From Robiginitomaculum sp. (GTDB lineage Bacteria > Pseudomonadota > Alphaproteobacteria > Caulobacterales > Maricaulaceae): a stretch of DNA of 64,000 bases. A program made the position numbers and the translations under genes. Below the pieces are notes generated by a model that saw nothing but the letters and a program-made list of their open reading frames with translations, did not search any database and was not told the origin of the DNA. Shown one piece after another: positions 9,261-18,988 of the stretch (its first letter is position 1; each line of letters begins with the position of its first letter). The stretch is from positions 1 to 64,000 of the forward strand of contig JAUZSF010000017.1 in the NCBI GenBank assembly GCA_030949705.1, given 5' to 3'.

Positions 9261-9617
9261 TCAGGCTTTGGGGGCATTGAAAATAAAGGCGCCCCCGGCG
9301 GCAATCAGGGCAAAACCGATGACGTGATGCAGGGTGATTTTCTGACCAAGATAAAGAATGGAAAACCCTGCAAAAACGGTCAGGGTGATCACCTCCTGAA
9401 TGGTTTTTAGTTCGGCCAGAGAAAAATATTTAAACCCGATCCGGTTGGCCGGCACGGCAAAGATATATTCCACAAAGGCAATGCCCCAGGCGATGACCAC
9501 CACTTGCCATAGCTCTGCATCGGGAAACTTCAAATGCCCATACCAGGCGATCGTCATAAATATATTAGAGACGAATAAAAGGGCGATGGGCACGAATGGC
9601 ATTAAGGATGGGGGCAT
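9261..9617 (-). CDS. DUF486 / DMT-like small membrane protein
   Basis: This 118-residue protein has four predicted membrane segments: FVPIALLFVSNIFMTIAWYG, VVVIAWGIAFVEYIFAV, ITLTVFAGFSILYLG and HHVIGFALIAAGGAFIF. The motif VPANRIGFKYFSLAELKTIQEV is typical of the DUF486 family, which belongs to the drug/metabolite transporter fold at half size. A transport role is assumed from fold, not shown, and no substrate is known. It is convergent with mutB and has no obvious operon partner. Confidence 0.85.
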   Translation of the reverse strand: MPPSLMPFVPIALLFVSNIFMTIAWYGHLKFPDAELWQVVVIAWGIAFVEYIFAVPANRIGFKYFSLAELKTIQEVITLTVFAGFSILYLGQKITLHHVIGFALIAAGGAFIFNAPKA

Positions 9618-9715
9618 GGGGTTTTGGGCTTCAACTTGACCCGTTATAGGTAATCAGCCCCCATAGGGACCGCAAGTCGGCAAAATGAAGCATCACCCGA
9701 ACCTGTCCTATAGAA

Positions 9716-11557
9716 CTAAGCCGAAATGACCTCCGTATCATTTTCAGTGTTTTCGGCCTGTCTTTGCCACATGCGGGCATACAGCCCCTGCAAGGCCAAC
9801 AGCTCTTCATGGGTGCCGCTTTCTACAATGCGCCCCTGATCGATCACCACAATCTGGTCCGCATCAGCAATGGTGGACAGCCGGTGTGCAATGGTAATGG
9901 TGGTGCGCCCCTGGGCCGCCTCGTTCAGGGCATCCTGCACTTCGCGTTCGGTTTCGCTATCCAGACTGGAGGTAGCCTCGTCCAGCACCAATATAGCCGG
10001 ATCCTTCATAATGGCGCGGGCAATGCCGACACGCTGTTTTTCGCCGCCCGATAATTTCAGGCCGCGTTCGCCTACCCTTGTGTCCAGCCCCATAGGCAAA
10101 GCGCGGATAAAGTCGCCCAGATGCGCCCGTTCGGCCACGGCCATGATTTCATCATCGCTGGCGTCCGGTTTGGCATAGGCGATATTGGCCCGCAGGGATT
10201 CATTAAACAGCGCCACATCCTGTGGCACCAGGGCCAAGGCATTGCGCAAGGATTGTTGGGTTATAGCGCGCACATCCTGGCCATCGACCAAAATGCGCCC
10301 CGCATGGGGATCATAAAAGCGAAAGAGCAGCCGCAATATGGTGGATTTGCCGGCGCCGCTGGGTCCGGCAATGCCAATGCGCGAACCGGGTTTGACAATA
10401 AAGCTGACATCTTTCAGTCCATCATTACGCCCCTCATGGGTGAAGGCCACATGGTCAAATGTAACCCCGCCGCCCTTCAGCACCAGATCCGGCGCGTCTG
10501 GTGCATCGGCGATCTCTGGCTGCATCGCCATCAAGCCATCCAGTTTTTCCAGATCCACCGCGCCCTGTTTGATCTCGCGCCAGGCAAAGCCCAGAATGTT
10601 CAGGGGGCGAAAAATATTCATCAGGATCAGCACCACCGCCGCCATATCCCCAATGGCCAGCCTGCCGCCCAGCGCCCCCAGCCCGGCCACCAGTGCCACG
10701 GCAAAAAGCCCGGCGGTCATGACAAATTCCTGTCCGGCATTCAGGAAGGATAAGGAACGCACCACGGCTACGTATTTCTGGTTATAACGTCCCAGATTCT
10801 GGCTGAATTTATTGACCTCGCGGGCTTCGGCGGCAAAGGCCTTGACCGTTTCAAAATTGCCAAGGGAGTCCACCACGCTGGCGCGTAGTTCAGAATCCGT
10901 TTCGTTCATTTCCCGGCGTTGCTTTACCCGCCATTCGGTGATCCACAAGGTAAACCCCGCATAGGCCGCCACGGTCATCACCGCAATCAGCGCAAAGGCC
11001 GGGCCATAACGCACCGCCAACAACGAGGCGGCCAGCGCCAGCTCGATCAAGGTGGGCACGATGTTGAACACCAAAAAGCGAAGCAGGAAGTCAATGGCGG
11101 CCGCACCGCGTTCGATCATCCGGTTCAACGCCCCGGCGCGCCGGGTCAGGTGAAATTGCAAGGACAGATAACTGGCATGTTCAAACGCCTCGACCGCAAC
11201 AATGCGCTGCGCCTCCTGACTGACCGGGGCGAAAAACATGGTGCGTATCTGTGGCAGGGCGCTGGCGAAAAAACGGCTGATCGCCCAATAGGCCAGCAAG
11301 GCGAGCAAAGTGCCCGTGCTGGTACTCGCCGCCCCTTTGGCCACCACATTCACCGCATCGCCAAAGAAGACCGGCGAGGCCACGGCAAAGACTTTGCCGA
11401 CCAGGGTTACCAATATGGCCAGCGCCATTAACGGGCGTTGGCGTTTCAAGGCCTGGCGCGCCAACAGGTGAAACACCCGCACCAGCGCAGAGCCTATCCG
11501 GCCATCGCCAGAGGCAATGCCATCGTCTTCTACCTGAGAATGGTGCGCAGCCGTCAT
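9716..11557 (-). CDS. Atm1/HMT-type ABC exporter (fused permease and ATPase)
   Basis: This 613-residue half transporter has an N-terminal membrane domain with six helices (about 30-330), beginning RPLMALAILVTLVGKVFAVA. The C-terminal ATPase has Walker A GPSGAGKSTI, signature LSGGEKQR, Walker B ILVLDEATSSLD and the switch IAHRLSTI. The order and the segment VPQDVALFNESLRANIAYAK place it in the Atm1 group, whose bacterial members export glutathione-linked metals or sulfur species and help cytoplasmic iron-sulfur homeostasis. It would act as a homodimer in the inner membrane. The LysM protein gene lies 46 bases upstream on the same strand and may be co-transcribed. Heavy-metal export is the main alternative role. 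Confidence 0.85.
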   Translation of the reverse strand: MTAAHHSQVEDDGIASGDGRIGSALVRVFHLLARQALKRQRPLMALAILVTLVGKVFAVASPVFFGDAVNVVAKGAASTSTGTLLALLAYWAISRFFASALPQIRTMFFAPVSQEAQRIVAVEAFEHASYLSLQFHLTRRAGALNRMIERGAAAIDFLLRFLVFNIVPTLIELALAASLLAVRYGPAFALIAVMTVAAYAGFTLWITEWRVKQRREMNETDSELRASVVDSLGNFETVKAFAAEAREVNKFSQNLGRYNQKYVAVVRSLSFLNAGQEFVMTAGLFAVALVAGLGALGGRLAIGDMAAVVLILMNIFRPLNILGFAWREIKQGAVDLEKLDGLMAMQPEIADAPDAPDLVLKGGGVTFDHVAFTHEGRNDGLKDVSFIVKPGSRIGIAGPSGAGKSTILRLLFRFYDPHAGRILVDGQDVRAITQQSLRNALALVPQDVALFNESLRANIAYAKPDASDDEIMAVAERAHLGDFIRALPMGLDTRVGERGLKLSGGEKQRVGIARAIMKDPAILVLDEATSSLDSETEREVQDALNEAAQGRTTITIAHRLSTIADADQIVVIDQGRIVESGTHEELLALQGLYARMWQRQAENTENDTEVISA

Positions 11558-11603
11558 TGAGACTACTTAAGCTGATCCGGCCCGGATACAAGAACACGTG
11601 TGT

Positions 11604-12569
11604 CTAATTATTTTCTGTGCTGTCCGGATCAGGGATAGAGAATACCTGCCCCGGATAGATCAGGTCTGCATCCTTGATTTTGCCGGCATTGGCCCGGTAA
11701 ATAATGGTGTATTGCCAGCCTGACCCATAAAGCCGACGGGCAATCCGCCACAATGAATTACCCGGTTGCACAATCACCGAGCCCGGAGGGGCGTCGGTGA
11801 TGGTTTGCGGGCTGGCCCGCTCGAACGGCAAGGCGATCACCGCGGTAACATGGCCATCGGGGCCAACCTGATCGATTTGCAGATCATAGACGCCCGGGGC
11901 CAGCGGTTCGATCCCATCCAGCACCCAGCGCCCCTGGGCATTGGCCCGGGTCTGGCCCAACAACTGTCCATTGGCCAGCACCCTCACACCAGAACCCGGC
12001 AAGGCACGGCCTGAGAAAATGACACCGCCGGCCCGGTCATAATCCACCGCCTCCAGCGCCAACGGCCCGGTTTCCTTGTCATCATCGGGGCTTTGCAGCA
12101 CCCGGCTGGGTCCGCCGGGGCGCCCAAGAACCACCAGCGGGCGTTTATTGCGCCCGCGCGGTACCGAGACCACGACCACCTGATCGGAACGCACCACCCG
12201 GCCGTCCTCCCCTTCCATGGTCAGGGAAAATTCGATGGCGCCCGGGTCCAGCGGATCATTCAGAATGATGGTCCAGTCGCCATTGCTGCCGGCGGTGCTT
12301 TGCGCAATGGCCTTGCCATTGGCTTCCAGCGTGATTTTAGCACCGGGTTCCGCCCGCCCGGCAATGACCGCCGTGCCGCGTTTATCGACGCGCACAATAT
12401 CAAAAGACGGCCCCAGCAAGGCACCCTCATCGGCATTACCCTGGGTTTCCTGCACCGCAGGCTGATCCGGCACTGGCGGCGTTTTACCAGAGCGCTGTAG
12501 GGTAATCACGATCACAGCTGCCATAACCGCGATCACAGCCGCGATAATAAATCCGCGCGTTGCCGACAT
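11604..12569 (-). CDS. Membrane-anchored LysM-domain protein
   Basis: The 321-residue protein begins with a single membrane anchor (GFIIAAVIAVMAAVIVITL) followed by a Pro- and Gln-rich linker. Two similar Ig-like segments follow: GTAVIAGRAEPGAKITLEAN and GVIFSGRALPGSGVRVLANG. The C-terminal LysM domain (about 268-316) reads VQPGNSLWRIARRLYGSGWQ to DADLIYPGQVFSIP. LysM binds peptidoglycan glycans, so the protein probably sits in the periplasm attached to the inner membrane and contacts the wall. Similar architectures are widespread in alphaproteobacteria but their role is not established. The gene is divergent from the LOG-family gene. Confidence 0.85.
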   Translation of the reverse strand: MSATRGFIIAAVIAVMAAVIVITLQRSGKTPPVPDQPAVQETQGNADEGALLGPSFDIVRVDKRGTAVIAGRAEPGAKITLEANGKAIAQSTAGSNGDWTIILNDPLDPGAIEFSLTMEGEDGRVVRSDQVVVVSVPRGRNKRPLVVLGRPGGPSRVLQSPDDDKETGPLALEAVDYDRAGGVIFSGRALPGSGVRVLANGQLLGQTRANAQGRWVLDGIEPLAPGVYDLQIDQVGPDGHVTAVIALPFERASPQTITDAPPGSVIVQPGNSLWRIARRLYGSGWQYTIIYRANAGKIKDADLIYPGQVFSIPDPDSTENN

Positions 12570-12659
12570 ACTATACCTTTCTCAGACAGGGAATCGTATT
12601 ATGTCCGGTCCCTGTATAAGCACAAAACAATATCTTATGTCGAAAATGAGGTCAGGGCC

Positions 12660-13202
12660 ATGCCTAAACAGCGATCTGTCTGCGTCTTCTGCGGTTCCCG
12701 TGATGGAACCTCCCCTGCCTATGCCGATCTGGCCTTACAATTTGGTCAGGAAGTGGCCCGACGAAAGCTACGCATGGTCTATGGCGGCGGCGGCATTGGC
12801 CTGATGGGCATCGCCGCCCGGGCGGCACGGCGAGGCAAGGCGCAAGTCCTTGGTATCATTCCTGATTTCCTGTCCACGGACGAGGTAGCCTTTGATGATT
12901 GCGAGTTGGAAATCGTTGACACCCTGCACGAGCGCAAAGCCCGCATGGCCATGGAAAGTGCCGGGTTTGTGGTCCTGCCAGGGGGCATTGGCACCATGGA
13001 AGAAGTGGTCGAGGTGCTGAGCTGGTCTAATCTGGGTTTGTTTCCCATGAAGACGGTATTTCTGGACAATAACGGGTATTGGGATCCATTTTTTGCCTTG
13101 CTGGAGCACTCCATCAAAGAAGGGTTCACCTCGGAAAGCCTGCGCGGCCAGGCCTTGCGCGCACAAACTGCGGATAAAGCTCTGGATTTGCTGGGGCTTT
13201 AA
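12660..13202 (+). CDS. LOG-family (TIGR00730) nucleotide 5'-monophosphate phosphoribohydrolase
   Basis: This 180-residue Rossmann-like protein has the family signature PGGIGTMEEVVEVLSW and the N-terminal VCVFCGSRDG. LOG proteins cleave the N-glycosidic bond of cytokinin ribotides or other nucleoside monophosphates, releasing ribose 5-phosphate; many bacterial members were once called lysine decarboxylases in error. The length and motif are normal. The ATG at 12660 follows a weak GTCAGGG. The gene is convergent with ruvX, whose end is 3 bases from its stop. The physiological substrate here is unknown. Confidence 0.88.
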   Translation: MPKQRSVCVFCGSRDGTSPAYADLALQFGQEVARRKLRMVYGGGGIGLMGIAARAARRGKAQVLGIIPDFLSTDEVAFDDCELEIVDTLHERKARMAMESAGFVVLPGGIGTMEEVVEVLSWSNLGLFPMKTVFLDNNGYWDPFFALLEHSIKEGFTSESLRGQALRAQTADKALDLLGL

Positions 13203-13205
13203 CGT

Positions 13206-13679
13206 CTATCGCAGGCGGTCCAGCGCCCCCTGCAGGATATAGGCGGCAGCCATTTTATCGATCACCTCCTTGCGCCGGGAACGGCGGGTATCGGCAGCCA
13301 GCAAAGTGCGCTCAACCGCCACAGTAGACAGGCGCTCATCCCAAAAGACCAGCGGCACATCGCGCACCTGTAACAGATTGGCGGCAAAGGCCCGCACGCT
13401 CTGCGCCCGCGGCCCCGATGTGCCATCCATATTGATCGGCATGCCCACCACGATGCCAACGCATTGACGATTGTCATAAAGCGAAAATACACGTTCTGCA
13501 TCGGCTTTGAACTTGGTGCGTTTGACAGTTTCCAGTGGCGTTGCCGCAATCCGCGCCCCGTCCGAAACCGCAATGCCAATGGTCTTGGAGCCGGGATCCA
13601 GTCCCAACAGAGCCCCGCGCGCCACTATGTCCATGATGTCGATTACTGCCATACGCGCACATGGCACCGGCATGATCAA
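13206..13679 (-). CDS. ruvX: Putative pre-16S rRNA nuclease / Holliday junction resolvase YqgF (RuvX)
   Basis: This RNase H-like protein of at most 157 residues has GALLGLDPGSKTIGIAVSDG with the first acidic residue, VGMPINMDGTSGPRAQSV, and LVFWDERLSTVAVERTLL followed by KEVIDKMAAAYILQGALD with the last acidic residue. YqgF matures the 5' end of 16S rRNA and has also been called RuvX. The first nine residues (MIMPVPCAR) fit no family member well; the ATG at 13652, giving MAVIDIMDIVARG, is a better start. The upstream cyclophilin gene ends 3 bases before the longer start, so the two genes are probably co-transcribed. Confidence 0.9.
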   Translation of the reverse strand: MIMPVPCARMAVIDIMDIVARGALLGLDPGSKTIGIAVSDGARIAATPLETVKRTKFKADAERVFSLYDNRQCVGIVVGMPINMDGTSGPRAQSVRAFAANLLQVRDVPLVFWDERLSTVAVERTLLAADTRRSRRKEVIDKMAAAYILQGALDRLR

Positions 13680-13682
13680 AGG

Positions 13683-14559
13683 TCAAGGCGCGCTTTCATC
13701 GCCTTTGGCCCGGCGCACGGGGGCCTGTACATTACAGGCCTCGATCACTTCGGGAGGACGACGATAAAAGAAGGCCGCATCGCGCACACGCTTGGCGGTT
13801 TTAAAACCAGCAAAGGCCTGGCCATCCACCCGCATCACCTCATAGGCGGGGCGTTCAGCCACTGGCAGTTCCGAGGCCAACCGCATGGATACAATGGGGT
13901 CGCGCCGTGCCGGGTCCTCAATCATGCCACTGTCAATGGCACGCCTGCCCCGGTTCAGCTTCTGGATGAATTCCATGCCATCAATCACCCGGCCAAATAT
14001 CGTCAGATTGCGATCCAGATACCGGGTACCCGGGCCGATAACGATGTAGAACTCAACGTCCCCCGTATCGGGATCCGTATCGCGGGCCATAGCCATGGAA
14101 CCAACGCAATGCATCAGCCAGGCCCGCCCGGTTTTGGGATTGCGCGCCGCGGCAAAGCCGCCCACATGCCCGGCCTCGGCCGCATAGAGATCCGGTGAGC
14201 CGGTGGGCACAAAGTTTAGCCCTTTGGCGGGGCGGTCATTCTCGTTTTTAAGGGCCGGCCAGTCCGGCAAATCCCCTTCATTACGTCCCCCCTGGGCGAC
14301 AAAGCCGTCAATCACCCGATAAAAGCTGAGCCCGTCATAAAAGTGTGCTTTGGCCAGCCTTTGCAGGCGTTTGGTGTGGTGGGGGGGCAAACACCGGGTT
14401 CAGTTCCACCGCCACCTGCCCATAGGCGGTTTTGATCAGCAACAGGTTTTCCGGCTTGACCGGCCGCCAGTCGGCATCCTGCGCGAACGCCACCCCGGAC
14501 AGACCCAGCCAACAGACCAGCCATAACATATGGCGTATGGAGTTAATCCACACAGGCAT
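13683..14559 (-). pseudogene. Exported cyclophilin-type peptidyl-prolyl isomerase, +1 frameshift
   Basis: The N-terminal frame has a signal peptide (MLWLVCWLGLSGVAFAQDA if started at 14529) and reads NLLLIKTAYGQVAVELNPVFAP. The second frame continues HTKRLQRLAKAHFYDGLSFY, then RVIDGFVAQGG and GSMAMARDTDPD, the classic cyclophilin core, to a stop at 13683. Removing one G from the G7 run at 14381-14387 joins them into about 281 residues. The enzyme would speed proline isomerisation in periplasmic proteins. The C-terminal 70 residues are longer than in small cyclophilins. The start at 14529 lies after the RidA stop; the longer start at 14559 overlaps the RidA gene by 17 bases. Confidence 0.82.
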
Positions 14560-14932
14560 CGGCCTCGATCTCCACCATCATGTCCGGGGCGATCAGACCG
14601 GCCACCTGGATCATGGTGGTGGTGGGTGGAAAGTCTTTGAACACCGCCGCATGAGCCCGGCCAATGGCCTCCCAGCGGGTAATGTCGGTGACATAAAGGC
14701 GTGTGCGCACCACATGTTCCATCCCGGCATCCAGCTCGGCCAATGCCTTTTCAATCAGTGCCAGACAGCGGGCGGTCTGGGCATAGGGATCACCGGGCGC
14801 ATAGGTGGCACCATCATCCATTATCGGTGCCGTGCCGGTGATCCAGATATGGGGGCCGCGGCGCAAGGCCCGGCAATATCCCACCTGTTTTTCCCAGGGC
14901 GCGTTCGAATATACTCTTTTGGTTTTACCCAT
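14543..14932 (-). CDS. RidA (YjgF/UK114) family protein
   Basis: This 129-residue protein has the RidA fold. APWEKQVGYCRALRRGPHIW is the start of the chorismate-mutase-like domain, and VVRTRLYVTDITRWEAIG contains the conserved Arg used in imine hydrolysis, followed by PPTTTMIQVAGLIAPDMMVE. RidA proteins hydrolyse reactive enamines and imines formed by PLP enzymes such as serine or threonine dehydratases. It overlaps the end of the M20 peptidase gene by 8 bases, so translation is probably coupled. This divergent RidA subfamily may have another substrate. It could help clear 2-aminoacrylate made from serine, but SdaA, which is not a PLP enzyme, is not a source. Confidence 0.87.
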   Translation of the reverse strand: MGKTKRVYSNAPWEKQVGYCRALRRGPHIWITGTAPIMDDGATYAPGDPYAQTARCLALIEKALAELDAGMEHVVRTRLYVTDITRWEAIGRAHAAVFKDFPPTTTMIQVAGLIAPDMMVEIEADACVD

Positions 14933-16262
14933 CGCTCTTCCCCAGCAAATTCAGGGCCGCCGTGCTCATGGCATCCACAGCGGTAATGATGGTGCGCCGT
15001 GGATCGGGGGCAAAAAACGGTGAATGCAAGGATGGCAAGGTGCCACCTTCGGCCTTGGTTTTGGCATAAACATCTGGGTTGACTGCGCCCACCCAGAACA
15101 TAAAGCCCGGGATTTTATCCTTGGTCCGTCCATAACGGGAAAAATCCTCGCCCCCCATTACGGGTTTCAGTTCGCGGATATTATCGGCACCGATCTGCTT
15201 GGCGATCGCCGCCATAGTATTCTTCACCAAAGCCGGATCGTTATAGAGCGATGGCGTGTAGTTTTCTTCCTTGGTGACCACGGGCAATTTATCTTCGGGC
15301 AGACCAAAGGCGCGAGCCTGATTTTGCGCAATCCGGGTAATCCCATGGAGCAGTTTTTCACGCACTTCATCCGAATAGGAACGTACCGTCAGTTTCAGAT
15401 GAGCACTGTCTGGAATGATATTATGTTTGGTGCCTCCATGAAATGACCCAACGGTTACCACGGCCGGGGCCTGTGGGTCGATTTCCCGCGAGACCAGAGT
15501 TTGCAACGCGGTGACGATATAGGCTCCCAATACAATGGGGTCTTTGGTGGCCTGCGGATAGGCCCCATGACCGCCAACGCCCTTGATTTCAATATCAACG
15601 GAATCCACATTGGCCAGGGCATAGCCGGAGGTATAGCCGATTGTGCCGGCAGGCAGACCGGCATTCACATGCAATCCCAGATTGTAATCCGGTTTTGGAA
15701 AACGCGAGAACAGACCATCTTCCAGCATGGCCTTGGCTCCCAGCCCCAGCTCTTCGGCGGGCTGGCCAATCATGACCAGAGTGCCGGCCCATTGATCCTT
15801 CATCGCCACCAGACGGCGGGCGGTGCCAACCAGCGCCGTCATATGCACATCATGGCCGCAGGCATGCATGATGGGCAAGTTTTTATCGCCCAGATAATTC
15901 TGGCCGCGCACCGTCGAAGCATAGGGCTTGCCGGTCTGTTCCTTGACCGGTAACGCATCCAGATCCGTACGGATCATCACCGTCGGCCCGTCCCCGTTTT
16001 TCATAACCGCTACCAGGCCAGTGCCACCAATGCCGGTGGTCACCTCAAAGCCAAGAGAGCGCAGCTCTTTGGCAATACGCTTGGCGGTTTGCTTTTCTTC
16101 AAAGCTAAGCTCAGGATTTTCATGCAAATGAGTATAGAGCGTCTGCAGATAGCCATAGTCGCCCTCAATAGCGTTCTGCAATGGTGTCTGGGCCGTAACC
16201 GGCCCCGCCATCACCAATGCCGTACCCACAGCCAACGCCGCCAAAAACCGGTTCTGTTGCAT
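14925..16262 (-). CDS. Exported M20-family amidohydrolase / metallopeptidase
   Basis: The protein is about 445 residues when started at the ATG at 16262, which gives the signal peptide MQQNRFLAALAVGTALVMAG ending at an AxA-like site before QTPLQ. An upstream in-frame ATG at 16313 would bury it. The M20 metal-binding motifs are present: MIRTDLDALPV, IMHACGHDVHM and GQPAEELGLGAKAML, and the late His in VMGGEDFSRYGR. The family includes IAA-amino acid hydrolase-like and N-acyl amino acid amidohydrolases, which cut acyl or peptide bonds using two zinc ions. The signal peptide points to a periplasmic enzyme. The substrate cannot be told. It leads an operon with ridA and the cyclophilin gene. Confidence 0.9.
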   Translation of the reverse strand: MQQNRFLAALAVGTALVMAGPVTAQTPLQNAIEGDYGYLQTLYTHLHENPELSFEEKQTAKRIAKELRSLGFEVTTGIGGTGLVAVMKNGDGPTVMIRTDLDALPVKEQTGKPYASTVRGQNYLGDKNLPIMHACGHDVHMTALVGTARRLVAMKDQWAGTLVMIGQPAEELGLGAKAMLEDGLFSRFPKPDYNLGLHVNAGLPAGTIGYTSGYALANVDSVDIEIKGVGGHGAYPQATKDPIVLGAYIVTALQTLVSREIDPQAPAVVTVGSFHGGTKHNIIPDSAHLKLTVRSYSDEVREKLLHGITRIAQNQARAFGLPEDKLPVVTKEENYTPSLYNDPALVKNTMAAIAKQIGADNIRELKPVMGGEDFSRYGRTKDKIPGFMFWVGAVNPDVYAKTKAEGGTLPSLHSPFFAPDPRRTIITAVDAMSTAALNLLGKSDG

Positions 16263-16440
16263 ATTCCCCTCCATCACCCAGAATCTAGGACAAGTGTAAC
16301 GGTAAAACCGCAAATCACGAACCGCTTTTTAGAAGTGCCAGACCAGCGCGCTCAACATTGTATTTTTTACGCCCACGTTAGGTCTTTTTTTTACCTTTGG
16401 TGTTTATAGTCATTCTAGCTTTAGCGTGGGTGGACTCTGG

Positions 16441-18645
<2,205 letters not shown>

Positions 18646-18831
18646 TCAGCGCCGGACCAAAGCCTGGCGTGCCAGGTTTGCCGCCTGATCAATCTGTGCC
18701 CCCAAATCTTCTATACCTGCCTTTTTTGCAATCTCGGCCAGCTCTGGCAGGATCTCCACCAGATAATGAACCGCATCATAGCGGGCATGATCTTTGGGGT
18801 CGCGAAGTTTGGGTTGGGGTTCTGGGATCAT
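18646..18831 (-). CDS. Small conserved-looking hypothetical protein, 61 residues
   Basis: The sequence begins MIPEPQPKLRDPKDHARYDA and continues with an amphipathic helix (HYLVEILPELAEIAKKAGIE) and a second helix rich in Ala and Gln. It has no signal peptide, membrane segment or metal motif. The stop lies directly after the kinase stop (convergent), and the gene fills the gap before the topA promoter. Its regular helical composition suggests a real gene, but I recognise no family. A regulatory or adaptor role would be a guess. Confidence 0.6.
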   Translation of the reverse strand: MIPEPQPKLRDPKDHARYDAVHYLVEILPELAEIAKKAGIEDLGAQIDQAANLARQALVRR

Positions 18832-18851
18832 GAATAACTCTCGTATAACGT

Positions 18852-18863
18852 GTGATATATCAC
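18852..18863. promoter_or_regulatory. 12-base perfect palindrome upstream of topA
   Basis: GTGATATATCAC is a perfect palindrome located 20 bases upstream of the small gene at 18831 and 126 bases upstream of topA. It could be an operator for either gene or part of an AT-rich promoter region. No cognate regulator is evident. Confidence 0.3.
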
Positions 18864-18988
18864 CTATACACCTTTAAAGGGTTTTTGTGTGTTGGGAAAC
18901 CCCCATGCATTGACAATTGCAAGCTTAACCTTTCTTTTCGCGCCAGCCCGCGAGATCAAGCGCCGGGCCGATCCAGAGGGAATGTTCC